Below are positions 51,030 to 63,462 of a stretch of DNA of 64,000 bases, piece by piece. The stretch comes from Rhea pennata (Eukaryota > Chordata > Aves > Rheiformes > Rheidae). The translations under genes and the position numbers were made by a program. The DNA lies in the NCBI RefSeq assembly GCF_028389875.1, contig NC_084665.1, positions 20,368,001-20,432,000 on the forward strand, given 5' to 3'. Each line of letters starts with the position of its first letter. Position 1 is the stretch's first letter. The notes beneath the pieces are model-generated. The model saw nothing but the letters and a program-made list of their open reading frames with translations. It had not been told where the DNA came from and did no database searches.

Positions 51030-54000
51030 AAGGATGAGCTTCCCTCAGAGATGAAGCCCCCAAAACAACCTGTTTTCATCATAAGCAACTACAAACCTCT
51101 GCACACTTGTGTATTACTCACAAGCTATTGTTTTAACTGAGAGACCAAGCAGGAGTCTTGTGCAGAACAGAGTCCCTACCGTCTTCCTCACAGGAGACAA
51201 GGAAAGGCTGCCCACAACGCACATCCAGTGCCTGGGCATACCACAGTCCTGGACAGAGCCTGAAATGATTACAACCATTGCAACTCCACCACAAACACAA
51301 TCTTTCTGAAGCTGTGCCAATAAACCAACTAAGCCCAAGAACCCCTGCTCTAAAGCTTAATCCCTGAAGGACTGAGATTAGCAATTCACAGTTCAGTCTC
51401 AGTAAGAGGATCATGAATAACCCTTGCCTCATTGGAGAATAACCTACTTTAAATCTTTCTTAAACAGCCGTTTCAAGGTAGATAAATGGATATTTTTTTT
51501 CCTCTTGAAGCACTAAAACGTTTTACCTTCAGCTAGTTCTTCCTCTTTTAACAGTTAAGGTCAGAAACAAGAGAAAGAGCAATTTATTTAAAAAGGTGCC
51601 AGGCAGGCTTAAAACAAAAGCATTCTCCTCAAACATTAGAGAGGGTTCCTGACAGTGCAGTGTTAGTGCTAACAATTGGGCTTACAGCCAGCTTTGCAGA
51701 GGTATTTTCATCTATCATTTTTCTGTATGGTAGTGCAATTACTTAGGAGCTCTTCCCCTAAACTGGCTAAAGAAGAGGTTACCTCTCCAGTTTGAAGAAG
51801 TGACAGCTTTAGAAAAGAATAAAGCAAATCAATTTGAGTGTACATTTGGGGTAGAAAACATGCTTGACTATTCCTGCGGTGCTGCAGAGAGTCTATACTG
51901 CTGAAGCATGGCAGTGACATCCACACAGGCAGAGAAGGGGTTGGTAAGGAGACTGCTCATGTCATGGCATGCATGGAACAAGCTGAAGAAAAACAATTCT
52001 TTGCATGATGAGGGGACCGAGGATGGTTTTGTGATTCTCAGCAGTGCTTCAGTGAAGAAACCGCTGTGGGATATAATATGATCTCAAAGACTGTAAGATG
52101 TTCTTTAAAACTGGGACAACAGGGTTTTAACTTACATCACTTTCCTTAACGTCACTGGAGGAGGAATTTGATGGTGTCACCAAGTATGACAACAGAGGGG
52201 TATGAATGGAAAAAATCTTTTTTAAAGTGTTACTAGCAGAACTGTTCAAGATTGCTATTTTTCCTATTAGTGACTGAATGTTATGGGCTTTTTCCTAGTA
52301 GATACATGGCGGCAATGATTGTTTCCATCCATTACAGCACTACAACCTCTTCAGTGGTGCAAGGTGTGATTTTTATTTCCCCACCAGGAGATGGAGCCAA
52401 AAGCAGAAAAGAGATTTTTGCTTGTTTGCTCTTTCGGCTGTCAATGAGAATGGATGGTTTCAAATAGCTTCACTTTGTTTATAAAATCTTCTCTGAAAAA
52501 GGACAAAATTCAAGTAAGTGGACTGACTTCAGAATTTCAGAGAAAACAGGCTGTGTCTTCAAGCAGATGAATAAACCAACGAGGCCACACTTATGAGTGG
52601 GTCATGCTGAGATATGCATGGTATCTCATGTTAAGTATACAGGACTCCGCTGCTTTAAGTTGCCTTTCAACACCAATTGCAAATCAGAGCAATAAGCTCC
52701 ATTACATCATGGAGACATCTCATCCATGCTGCTCTGTACCACCCACAAAGAGAACCACTTTAAAAGCTGTCAATCATCCCAATCACAGCAGCTGCTCCTC
52801 ACACAAAACTGGCCATCAGCAGCTACCAGTTTAAATAGAATGAGAAAATCACTGCCCACTCACTGCACTTAAGAGACCTTGCTACTGACAGATTTTAATT
52901 TCAGCACAGCTAGAGCCAAAATGCTATGATCATGTAGACTAGAGTAGATCTATAATATTCACAGCACGAATACTATAACAAACTTATCCATCACTCACTG
53001 TGCAACAGACACAGTTGCAGTGATATACAATGGGCACATAGAGAGTGACAAACAACAAGCATACATGTTTGCAAAAAGAGTCAAAATAAGCATTTTTTCA
53101 CTACACCTTTCCCTCCTCTCTGTAAGCTTTACTAACCAGAGAGTAGTGCAACACCACTTCTGAGAAGCTCCAGAGCTGACCTGCAAGACTGCATGTGTTC
53201 ACTGGTCATATCCAGACAGTTCAGAGCAACTCCAGTTAGTGTCAAAACGTGCTAACATTTACTCAGAAATTATATAAGCCTCCAAACAATTCAATGTTCC
53301 TAATGCCCAGCATGTCTGACCCACTCAAATGAAAATACAAAACAAACACATGTAAGAATTTACTCAGCAGCATCTTATGACTACATGTATGTATGTATAT
53401 TGCAAATAGCAAGGCATGACCAAGCTTAACAGACACAGAGTTATTAACTGCCTGTCAGGGATGTTCTAAGTACCCTTGACTAGCTACTTCCTTCTGCACT
53501 CTCCCTCAACCTTCAAAAAGCAAAGAAAAAAAGCAAGATATTTTGAACAGAGCTCCTCTTCAATTGGAACAAAAGTTAATGGTTCAAGCCCTTAAGAGCA
53601 TCTGCTTAAAATTCTATAGGACAAACAAACCACAAGCTAGTGAAAGCATACTGAGCTTGTTCTGGCAGAAGACCATGTGCTCTACCCAGGGGCGGAGGAG
53701 GTGGTAATGCCTCAGGGACAGAGATACTGCCATCTTCCTTCTTTTGACTAGGTCTGATGACATAAGACGTTCTTTATTCATGGAGCTTTCCATGCTGAAA
53801 AGCATGACACCTGAACCATGAGACTCTGGCCTTTTGTTCTGAGGTAACAGCAAGATCCTCCAGTTTGTCTACACTGCACAAAGCAACATAACGAAGAGAT
53901 CCTTGAGCTAGCTGAAAACAAGCTGGGAGCAGTAGAGATCTAACACTGGTGCTTTGTAAGAGCTACTTAGTTGAGTTAAATGGTAAGGCTAATTTACACT

Positions 54001-57000
54001 ATGTACAGTGTCAAACCGACAAGTTGCAAAGATACAACAGTAACTCCCATTAGCAAAGATAAAACAAGCAGCTTCCACTAGCCACATCTGTTGCACATCT
54101 GCACATGATGTTGCATTATGTAGATGCAAAAGTCAGTCTGGTGCATGTCAAGTACACTTGCAAGCTACAGGGGCTGGGATGAGCTTCAAAAAGTAATCAA
54201 GCAAACTTGTGAAAGAAGAATTCATCCAGAGTTATTAAATGCAATGCCATCAAACTGCTTTGGCCCACAAAGTCCCGGGATGGATCTTCCATCTAACTCA
54301 GGATAGTTGCATTCTTGGATGCACCAGCTACAAGACCCTTGCCGCGATCTCCTCACAGAAGCAGGTCTGCCTCTCTTAGCTCTTCTGAAGTCCCAGTCTT
54401 CTCCTTATTCTTGGTCCCCAGCCCACAGTCTTTCACTGCTTCCATTCATTCCACACTTCCTTCACTCTTACTGACGTAATTTGAACCAGGAGATTCTTTT
54501 CTTTGTTGGTAGCCTTCTACATTCGCAATAATCTTCCCACTTGGAGTTACAGCAGCAATTCCATGGAGAGCCTTTCTTGGTCCATGAGCACGGTGGTTAG
54601 AGTATGCTTCCTGACTGTGGATTACTTCAGATATTTACTGTTGTTATCTTTGCAACCAAATTGCTCGTGCTCCCTGAAAGCTGAGCCCAGGCTCTAACAT
54701 TCACTGCTGTCCCAACAAAATTCAGGCTAAAACAATAATTTTAGCAAGAGGGGGTTATATGCCAAGGGGAAAGGGCAATACCAGTCGGAGACTAGATTAA
54801 CTATACAGCGAAAGACATGAGAAACTAGCCTGCAGCAGAACTGGAAATGGACTATAAATCTCAACTACTTGAGTTAGGCCTCCTCCACATGGCACTGTTC
54901 AACTATTCCACTTGCACATAGTCCTGACAAGGATCTATAGCCCAAATCAAGAAGCCCTGACAACTTTCTGCAGTCCGCTATTACACAGTGTACTGGGATG
55001 ATATATTAAAGACCTCACAGTGACTTTGCACCTTCTGCTTTTGTTATCATTTTGCACACCGTTACAGCCATTATTCTCAACTTCCCCCAGAAATTATTAC
55101 CTCCTCCCTCTTCTCAAAATTGCCTCACATTTTGAATAACGCACAATTATTTTCTAAGAAACAATAGGATATTTTCAGATATACTTAGAGCAGCAAGCTC
55201 ATTATTTCTCTATTACATTTCCTCCTAAAGGTTTCAAGGCACAGCATGTGGAATACTGCAGGGAGTGATCTGCATATCAAAGACGATGCAAAGGAAGTTT
55301 AATATTTTGGTTGGCATCACGATCAATACAGGCTATAAAATTTATTAAATTAGCCTGACTGTACAGTTTCATAAACAAATAAGCACTAGCAATTTTACCT
55401 TTTGCAGCTCAAACTGCTGCCGCCTGCCTAAGGTAGAAGAACCCAGGTGGCAAGCTAGCTGCGTTTGTTTACACAAAGCATTGTCACTGTTTCCAAAGAC
55501 ACCGTGCAAGAGTGCACGGGCGCTTGCAGTACCGTCTGCAAGAAGCCATTCATTCAAACAGCTAATGCGCATTTCACTCACCACAAAGATTTTAGAAACC
55601 CTGTAAACCAGAGCTCAAAAGGACATACATGTTTCTCTTCTACAGAACTTCCTTACTGAGAAATTTCTCCATTCTGCACCAGAACCAGAGATCGGATGTC
55701 ATCCCTTTCATCATCAACTTCCCCTGTAACTTCAAGTATAAGGACAGCTAGAACACAGTGAGGCAGAGGTGCAAGAATCAGGAAGACTTCCCTATATCCT
55801 GGCTGAATGACTTGTCCCTTGGGTTATTACACGTGCAGAAGGCATTCCCACCTCTAGTTTTCAAAATTTCTGCCTGGGACTTGAGCACCCTTCAGCCAAC
55901 GAAGCATCACTGAACTTTGTGTACTTATAACAAAATACTCATCACTGTGGACTATACGCCAATATAACCAGCAGCAAATGGATAAGGAGCTCTTCTTTTT
56001 TACACTGTTGTTTGAAGGGTACGCCATATAGGAAGAAAAATCTAATCTGAGTAGAGCTGAGTTCTGCACATCCAAACTTAGTCCTTCCCTTAAACAGTTT
56101 TACATATTCATGTAACAAAAATCAGTAGCAGAGCCAGATATCCATCTATGGGAGTCTCCTGTGTATGAAGACTCCTTTGGAGAATCACAGAAACCCTCTA
56201 GCAAATCTTGTATCACTGCCATTGTTTAAGGGCCTGACCACGGGTAGTGCTTTTACTCTAATATATACCAAAACAAGCCTTATAATACAATCAAAGGGCA
56301 GAACTGCCTTTAAATTGCCTTCTCACTGCTCCATCATGTATGACAAGCTTTAGGGCTTTTGTACTGTTCTTCAAGATTAGGTATTCCTTTGCATTTTATA
56401 CTCTTCAGAGAAATTCACACTTTTGTTTAAATGATGCTGGGAAACTTCAGTATTCTATATATCCAATACTATTTACAAAAATACTACCCATGTAATTTTA
56501 TCTAATACCATATATTATGAGCTGCTCCTTTTCATGGCCTAGCAGCATTGTTTCAATATGAGCAGGAAGACCAATCAGTCTCACACTGGTTCCTTGTGAT
56601 TTTTATTGATGTAACACTATTCATCCCAAAGCAGCCAAAGGAGTTTTTTCATCCACCTCTGGAAAAAAACATCATTTCTAAATCTGAAAGCCATTTTGTT
56701 CCACAAGCTCATCAGTCACTTCTGAGGGCTAGGGACACAGCCCTTACCAAACAAGGGTTCAAGAAAACAAAGCAGAAGTGAGAGATGGTAAAGGAAGAAA
56801 ACCCTGCAGACATCTAAATCATGTATTCCTAGTGAACAAACGTAAATGAGGAGTGGTTTAATAGCAAGTTCTATTTTCAGAATCAGCACAAAGGTAGTAG
56901 TAGTATCTCCAGTTACTCTTCTCACCTGGCTCTCTGCCACACATACCCTGGAGTCCAGAGAAGACAGAATTCCCACTTTTCTTTTCACTCAGGGGGCAAA

Positions 57001-58374
57001 GTTGCTAACCAGTCCTGAAGAAGCCGCTGTTCCCCTCAACAGGTCTGAAAGCTCTAAAACTATTCCTCTTCTATCCTTTTTGACACTCTGTGTACATCCG
57101 CACTAGCATTTTGGTTTGGAGCAGGAGCCTGCTTTTCACCCAAACCACCCCCCCACACACACACTCTCGCAGTGATTGGTGGCATACTTCAGAGCAGTCC
57201 CAATACACATGGACTGGGTTTCTTGAGGACGAGGTGTCCTAGGCTAGAAGTGCAGTCGCCAGGGATGCATCATGTGTTTTGCTGCCAGAGGAGCTTGGCC
57301 CCTGGACCAACCTGGAGAAAACCCCTGCATTTTTGCGGCACAGAAATCAGAGCCCTGGCACCAGCAGCTTCAGTCTAAGTCTATGTTTTGGGCCATACCA
57401 CTTGCTAATGGAGACACAGCCTAGCAGTTATTTGCAGTCTCCCCTTGTATCAAAGCCTAGCACAACCATCCTTTCCATTCTGTTTGTAACATGGGATCCT
57501 AACTCTCAAGATGGTAAGATTCAAATTTGCATCAGAAAGGTGTTTTCTTCTTGCAACAGCCAGCTCAAGTACTCTAGGTACAGAGCATTGGCGACTGCAT
57601 TTCAGGAGAGAGTAACACTTCTCATCTTCTCCTGCTTGTAACCTTCCATCTACCAGGCTGCTCTCTTCTCTCAGCCTGCCTTCTCAGTCTCTCCCTTCCC
57701 CAACACCCTGCCAAGGTGGTGATTTTTACAGCAGCTGCTAACCTCAGCCAGGGTTGCAGTTTGCCTTTCATTAGCCTTGTACTGCAGCATCATGGTGGGG
57801 CAGTTGAGGATGTTGTTCTCCCTCCTCCAAAACTTTCATCCTGCACCTCATCTGTGGAAGGGAATTTGGCATTTATTACCTTTGCTGCTTGCTATTTTCT
57901 GTCACCAAGGTTTGTTGTATGGAGTTGGCCAACATACTAGTAACACCATCCAATAGCGGGTACAGGTAACTCACACGTTTCTGAGAGTACACAAGAACTG
58001 TGAGAGTACAGGTTTCAGGAACATGTAGCATTTGAGCTTTCCAAGTGTCTTGGTATTACAAAGTTGGGTTTGAAAATACACATTTCCTGTGGAAAAAAAG
58101 CACATTGCAGCAAAACCCTAAGTGAACTCCTTGCCATGCTTCATAAGCCCTGAGGCATGTTAATGTTTATTGTTAGCAGAACAGACAACAAGATGCTTAC
58201 AGCAGTACAAGTAATAAGGAAAAAAACTCCAGTGTAAAATCTGAGCACTACCATAAGTGAGAATTAAATAAGCATGTGTGAATCCTTCCTAAACTCGGTC
58301 ATCCTTATTGTTGTCAACAAACCAAATCAGAAACCCTGTCTGCTGCTGTGTAATTTCAGCACATTCTGCAAACA

Positions 58375-58747
58375 GCCACCAAGATGGACAGGGCCACCAA
58401 CTCTGTGAGGAAAAGCTGTGGGACCTGGGCTTGCTCAGCCTGGGGAAGAAATAGCTTTGGGGGGATCCAGCAGCAGCTTCCTGTATTTATGAGTTTATTG
58501 AGAAGAGAGTTAAGCTCTTTATTGAGTTGTGCAGCAGAGGACAAGGGACAATGGACATAAATTGAAACAACAGGTTTTATATAAGGAAAATTATTTTCAC
58601 TAGGAGGGTAGGCCAGGTTACCCAAGTTTTCAAGACTGGCAAATCCCTGAGCACAACAGTGTGAATTCAGTGTGACCTTGCTTTGGACAGAAGGCTGGAC
58701 AGGAGAGCCCTGAGTGCTCTCCCAGCTGGGGTGTCCCTGTGATGTGG
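58375..58747 (+). mobile_element. Ancient CR1 3' fragment
   Basis: Weak but colinear similarity to the CR1 3' end. It contains GGACCTGGGCTTGCTCAGCC, a degenerate block matching the GGCACAGGCTGAAACAC region (ACAATGGACATAAATTGAAAC), TTTTCACTAGGAGGGT, and a tail ending CCCAGCTGGGGTGTCCCTGTG. It is the most diverged copy here and probably belongs to an older subfamily. Edges are approximate. Confidence 0.7.
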
Positions 58748-61480
58748 ACTAGTTTTATCCTTCCCAAAGCCAGGCAGAAACTAGCCACTGGATGTCACCC
58801 TGCTCCCACCAAACAACATTGCTTCAACTGGCAAATAAAGGATTAAATTCCACAGCTGGAAGGCTTTCTTAATTACCAGCTTTTTATTTCAGGTAATGAA
58901 TTGAGAGTATTATACTTCTTCAAAGCCAGCCTTGCTGAAAAATGCACAGTAGTTTTAATTTAAAAGCTACTGAAACCCCACCTAAGGTTGAAAACTTAAT
59001 GCTAGCTTTCTTCAGATAGACAGTACAAAATTGGAAATGAGTGCAGTTTGAGGCTGCACCAAAAGTCACACATCATACATTCTTTTGAAAACAAAATTCA
59101 AATACAAAACAAACTGTACATCTATATATATTTCCCCTGAAACAAACAGACATGCATTAGAATGTCTTGCCATATAAACAGCATACACCATATGTAAGAT
59201 AGAGTTATTATATACAAATTACTAAAAGAGTATTAGTGAAGTTGCTGTGATTTCTGTAAAGAACCTACAAGGACAATTATCACTGCAGGGGGGAAAGAAA
59301 GAAATCAAAAAAATCAAAAGCATCCTCCGCTGCCTGCTAGCAGAATATTGATTCTTCTTTCCTTATCCTGAAAGTCAGTTCCTGTTTATTTCAGCCAGGT
59401 GCTCTGCAGCATGAACACTTAGAAATTTGAAAAGCAAGCTGTGCTGTTCTGAAACAAGCTTCACCAAAGAATGTGAAATGCAGAAAGCAAATCTGTGTTC
59501 AGTGTTAAAACTATTGATTTTTAGCTGTCAACTTCACATTAATAGTGCTGCCAACTACAAGTGCTCAAGTTTTCTACAGACATCTTGAACTCCCCTGCCA
59601 CTTCTTCCTTCTCCACCTCCCCCAGATCTCATCATACTGGTCTTGGATTTGTTCACCTTTGGCGCTAGTACTGTTAAGATTAAGGTTTTCACACTTCCCT
59701 ACATTTCTGATGAATAGAAATTTTTAAGGCTCTGCCTTAAAAATATGAGAGAGATTCTCAAGCCACAATCTGGCCTCAGTTATGGGCATTTTAAATTAAC
59801 CAAACATTATGAAATTTGTCAGAAAATAATGAAAATTGGCAAACTGAAAATACAGCTAAGTACTCGGCTGAATCAACAGAATGATTAACAACGGAGGCAT
59901 CCTATGGATCTTCTTTAATGTTAGCAAACAGTCAGACTGCAACATCTCTACTCATTTGAGTACAGACGCTATCACTGTCTCTTGCAAAGCACCCAATGCT
60001 TTTGCACTGCAGCACTTACACAGTGAAGAGACTGCTCTCAGAGAGGCAACAGTCATAAAGATTAGCAATGGCTGCATTAGTTGTATCACATCCCTTGTTT
60101 TAGCTGAACATATACTAGTGAACAAGGTCACAATTCTCCTTCAGGGACCTTAAAAATGATTCTATCAATAAATTGCACAATGGAGTTACAAATACATCTA
60201 GTCTGTCATAGAGTTCAGATCATGGCATAGTGTTTGTGTGATAACAATATTACCCAACATTGACTTATAAAACAAGTACCTATGGCACTTTGGAAAGGTG
60301 CTAAAAAGCTTCACTAGAATGGAAGCCATCCAACAGTTGCTAACACACTAGACACTGAATCCAGCTACAGCACACAAGTAGTTTTGCCCGAACAATGCTT
60401 CTTCACATCCAGATGTTTTATGAACACTAGAAAGTGAATCCTTATCATATTTTTCCCAGAATTAGTTTTTCAAGGAGCAAAACCAGGCTTTGATGCCCTT
60501 TGAAAGCCTATTATTTCTGCTTTGAAGAGACCACCACAGAACAGTCTCTGAAGACAGCTAGGGAAAAAGAAATAAGTATTCTGCCAGGATAGCCTGATAC
60601 TCCACACATACTCCAAATGTTGCCCTTTGTGTAAAGGCAACAGAAGGACAACATACATCTATCTACATCTTTCTGTACACATCTTGCACAGGAAATATTT
60701 TCTTCCTAGTTGTGTGGCTCTCCTGCAGCATCCATAACTCCTGTAAGCTGGTTAAAAAGCAAACAGAAGCTGAAACTAGCCAAATTTGCAAGCTTTAAAG
60801 GGGGTTAAGGACAAAGTATGGTATTAAGAACTATAAACACTGATCTCAGTTTGTTCCCCTGAAAGCCCAGTTCTTGCCTGGAGCTCCTGCACTGTAAGTT
60901 AAGAGATTTTTTTTGTGTAGAAATATATGTAATGCTTTCTACATCCGTCTCTTATACATCCATGTAAAACTGACTGTGTTAGTAACTGTAAGCCACTATC
61001 CAAGAAATATTTGAGTAAAAAATAATTTTGTCTAATAGCAAATGCTAAACTTCGCTTCCCCATTTTTATTTGTGGTATCTACAGTGCAATTTAACATATG
61101 CTGCACACTGCTTGCCAAAACCAATGGCAACACACACTCTTCATGTACTCAGGCTTGTATCACACCCCAAGCATATGATGCATTGCTATTACAACGACTA
61201 GACCTGTGTAAAATGAATGCATGCACTTACAAACATCTTATCTTCGAACACTGTGCAAGGTATGAATGACCCAATTACAAAACTGAATTATTTACAGCTT
61301 TGTTAGTTAAAAAGTAACTTTTTGCTTCACTGTTCCCAGGTAGCGCTGCTAGACACTGCCTGCAAATGGAAGCACTGCTAGCCCTAACATCGTTCAAACA
61401 CCCCAGAATCATGAAATTTTACCTAAAGAACTGTCACAGTTTGAGGCTGAATTGACAGCGCAGAGCCTAAAGGGGCGCAG
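58748..61480. other. Unique non-coding block left of the CpG promoter
   Basis: No exon recognised. If the promoter at 61.5-61.8 kb fires leftward, this would be first-exon or first-intron sequence. I see no convincing first-exon splice donor close to it. Confidence 0.5.
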
Positions 61481-61638
61481 ACACCAAATTGCTTTTAGTC
61501 ACAGGTATGCTTAACGCCAAGGAGCGTCATGGCTTCCCCGCCCCCCTCAGCGGGACACGGCGCATCCCGCCCTTCCCACCTTCTACCCGCCCCCAGAGCC
61601 CCTCAGCTATAGGGGTGGGGAGAGATTGCCCGATTCTC

Positions 61639-61643
61639 ATTGG
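61639..61643 (-). promoter_or_regulatory. CCAAT box (NF-Y type)
   Basis: ATTGG in the context TCATTGGCTCG, the reverse form of a CCAAT box. It lies 29 bases from the second CCAAT box, a spacing often seen in paired NF-Y sites. Confidence 0.6.
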
Positions 61644-61667
61644 CTCGAATTCCCATGGCGCCTGACA

Positions 61668-61672
61668 ATTGG
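61668..61672 (-). promoter_or_regulatory. CCAAT box (NF-Y type)
   Basis: ATTGG in the context ACAATTGGCTGC. Same orientation as the box at 61639. Confidence 0.6.
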
Positions 61673-61683
61673 CTGCTGCCGCC

Positions 61684-61692
61684 GGGGCGGGG
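61684..61692. promoter_or_regulatory. GC box (Sp1 type)
   Basis: GGGGCGGGG, the canonical Sp1 core, lies between the CCAAT pair and the heat-shock element. Confidence 0.6.
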
Positions 61693-61724
61693 AAGGGGGG
61701 GAAGGTGGCACGCATAGCCTGCCC

Positions 61725-61737
61725 TTCTAGAAGGTTC
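61725..61737. promoter_or_regulatory. Heat-shock element (HSF binding site)
   Basis: TTCTAGAAGGTTC contains three alternating, perfectly spaced 5-base units (TTCnn GAAnn TTC), the minimal strong binding site for an HSF trimer. Its place in a CpG promoter beside CCAAT boxes argues against a chance match. It suggests a heat-shock or proteotoxic-stress inducible gene. Confidence 0.6.
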
Positions 61738-61770
61738 TCTGGCAGCTGGCGGCCATTGTGAGGGGAGAGT

Positions 61771-62529
61771 TGGAGAGGGCAGCAGGGTGATGCACAGGGC
61801 TGGGCTGTGTGGGACACTACTGAAAGATAGTATGTGGCAGCTCACTTAGTGTTTAATTTTTGAGATTGATCATTTCTGAGCTGTTCCATATTTTTGTCCT
61901 CAGTTCTATTTGCAAAAGTTTCAGTTTAATTTCCCCCTTCTTTCTTTGGCCCAGTGCTGGCAGTAAAAGCAGGAGAAGCATCAGTGGCACAGCAGCATAC
62001 TTCTCTCAAACTTTAAAATAAAAGTAGTATCAGTGCCATGAAACTGGCCTAACATGGAGCTGAAAATCCATAGCCTTTTCTACCAGCATTTTGGCACTAA
62101 AGGACCAGGTGGCCCTTTGTTGAGGAGGGTGTCGGGGGGCATCCGCAGCACCCTGCGGCCAGAGGTAATGAAATGGAGGTAGCTGGGTCTGGCCCCCAGC
62201 TTCCCCTTTCCATCTGTGACTGGGAGCAGCATACTGTTGCAGCTTGAAGGTGCACGGCATGTAGGGGCACGCACAGGTTAGGCAGAGTTTCAGGGAGCAC
62301 GCTACAGCCTCCACTGAGCTCAAAGGTACTGGAGATTTCACCATTATGGGGTAGCTCTTTCACAAAAGAAAGGGTTTAATCTTAGCAAGGTACAGAGAGC
62401 TCACAAAAGCAAGGTGTTCTTATTTTAGTTTTTATTTAACAGAAGGTGTAAGGTTATGGCAAGAAAATAAATGCAGCTCAAAGCTGCACATCTCCCTACA
62501 GAGCATTTCTATACCACTTAGTAAGATTT
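61771..62529. other. Short interval between CpG promoter and a minus-strand gene end
   Basis: About 0.75 kb with moderate GC and no recognised exon. If the promoter fires rightward, its first exon and intron would lie here and run antisense into the gene end at 62.5-62.8 kb. Confidence 0.45.
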
Positions 62530-62840
62530 ACAGTACTTCAAGGGCTATTAAATTTATTGACAAGTTACAAGGTATATGCAGATTAAAAAAACCCCAAACT
62601 TCTAAGTAAATCCCATATACTTTACATTTTTCAACTATCTCCACACCCCCTTAAAAAAAAAAAATCCTCTAAATCAGCTTTCTCATTTGAAAGAAATGGT
62701 ACATACTTTACAAACATCTATTAAAAAAAATTCTTCGTGCTCAGTGAGAGTCTCCAGGTTGATTTCTATCCTCTTTTCTTGGTAGCAGCCTAGAGATTAT
62801 CTAACCACTTTTAGCACTATTCACAGAAGAAATCAATGTC
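62530..62840 (-). CDS. Predicted terminal exon (7 codons, stop, 3' UTR) of an unrecognised minus-strand gene
   Basis: On the minus strand, a good splice acceptor (TTTAATTCTGTTTTGCAG) is followed at 62840 by GAC ATT GAT TTC TTC TGT GAA TAG. This gives the C-terminus DIDFFCE and a stop at 62817-62819. About 260-290 bases of AT-rich 3' UTR follow, with AATAAA at 62558-62553, so cleavage is expected near 62530. The coding phase is 0 and matches the upstream exon at 63379-63462, which also ends in phase 0. I do not recognise the protein. Two compatible splice sites, a stop and a polyadenylation signal in the right order make this better than chance, but no homology supports it. Confidence 0.42.
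62553..62558 (-). terminator. Polyadenylation signal AATAAA
   Basis: AATAAA on the minus strand about 260 bases after the predicted stop codon. A second AATAAA lies at 62436-62431. Confidence 0.45.
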
Positions 62841-63378
62841 CTGCAAAACAGAATTAAAGTGAAAAACATTTTCAGATTACTGAAAGATTAACGTTCCCTT
62901 ATCTCCCACTCCAAAGGTACATAAGTAGATGCAAATACTCAATATTTTAATATATATGCTATATAGGTAAAAACACTACCTCAGAATTCCGAAAAAGAAG
63001 ATTTTTTTTTTCTTCCATTGGACTCCTTCAGCATAGTTGGGGTGATTTCTTACCATAAATTTTTATATTAAATTAGGCAATACCAGGTTTCTTTCTCTCT
63101 CCAAAATAATTCCTTCGTCTCTCCTTTTGTTTTGTATTCCTACAGCCATACTCAGATTTATTAGGATCATATGTTAACCCTCATTCTTACTATTAAACAG
63201 CTGCTTATTCAAACATGAAAAGAACATCTTAGACTGAGGTTATATGATAGATTTCTTACAGAGAAGTGTGACTTGCATTTTGCCTGAAATCTTCCAGCAA
63301 AGGTCATTATGCACTTTCACAGCATGTTGCTTTCATCTGACTTGCTGCTGTTACTTTATATTCTTCAGTAGACCTCAC

Positions 63379-63462
63379 CTTGATTTTACTGCAGGGAGTT
63401 ACCACCCTGCAGTGCTCAAACTGTACAGCATTCACATTAGACTGACTTAGTATAGCTGTCCA
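63379..63462 (-). CDS. Predicted internal exon of the unrecognised minus-strand gene
   Basis: An 84-base candidate exon on the minus strand. It is preceded by a strong pyrimidine-rich acceptor (CTTCCTGTCTTCTGCTTCCAG, read from 63483 to 63463) and followed by the donor AAG|GTGAGG. Of three frames only the phase-0 frame is open, reading WTAILSQSNVNAVQFEHCRV and ending TPCSKIK. It begins and ends in phase 0, so it joins in frame to the terminal exon to give ..PCSKIK-DIDFFCE. The intron between them is 538 bases. No domain is evident. It could be a chance open segment, since 28 codons is short. Confidence 0.4.

Larger units (their letters stand above)
34994..58374. other. Long unique non-coding block
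   Basis: About 23 kb without a recognised gene or transposon. It holds only simple repeats: an A/G tract at 35590-35632, a C13 run at 39813-39825, a 22-base tandem pair at 40387-40430, T24 at 41226-41249, A18 at 42667-42684, A23 at 46430-46452, a TA/CATA tract at 50995-51029, and a C/CA tract near 57148-57165. Open frames are short and unconvincing. It is likely intron or intergenic desert. I cannot exclude single short exons. Confidence 0.5.
61520..61770. promoter_or_regulatory. CpG-rich promoter with heat-shock element
   Basis: The only CpG-dense stretch in the window, with roughly 16 CpG in about 240 bases in otherwise AT-rich DNA. From right to left it has a YY1-like GGCGGCCATTGTG (61748-61760), a perfect heat-shock element, a GC box, two CCAAT boxes and a C-rich stretch. 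No clear TATA box is seen. Read on the minus strand, the order heat-shock element, GC box, CCAAT, CCAAT, then the presumed start near 61570, is the usual layout, so leftward transcription is slightly favoured. Short ATG-led frames exist on both strands (plus at 61529, minus near 61532), and neither is identifiable. The gene served is unknown and the orientation is not proven. Confidence 0.65.

Noticed and set aside
61527..61845. Open frames over the CpG-rich promoter (for example 61527-61817 minus)
   Set aside because: Proline/alanine-rich frames are typical of CpG islands read at random. No family resemblance.
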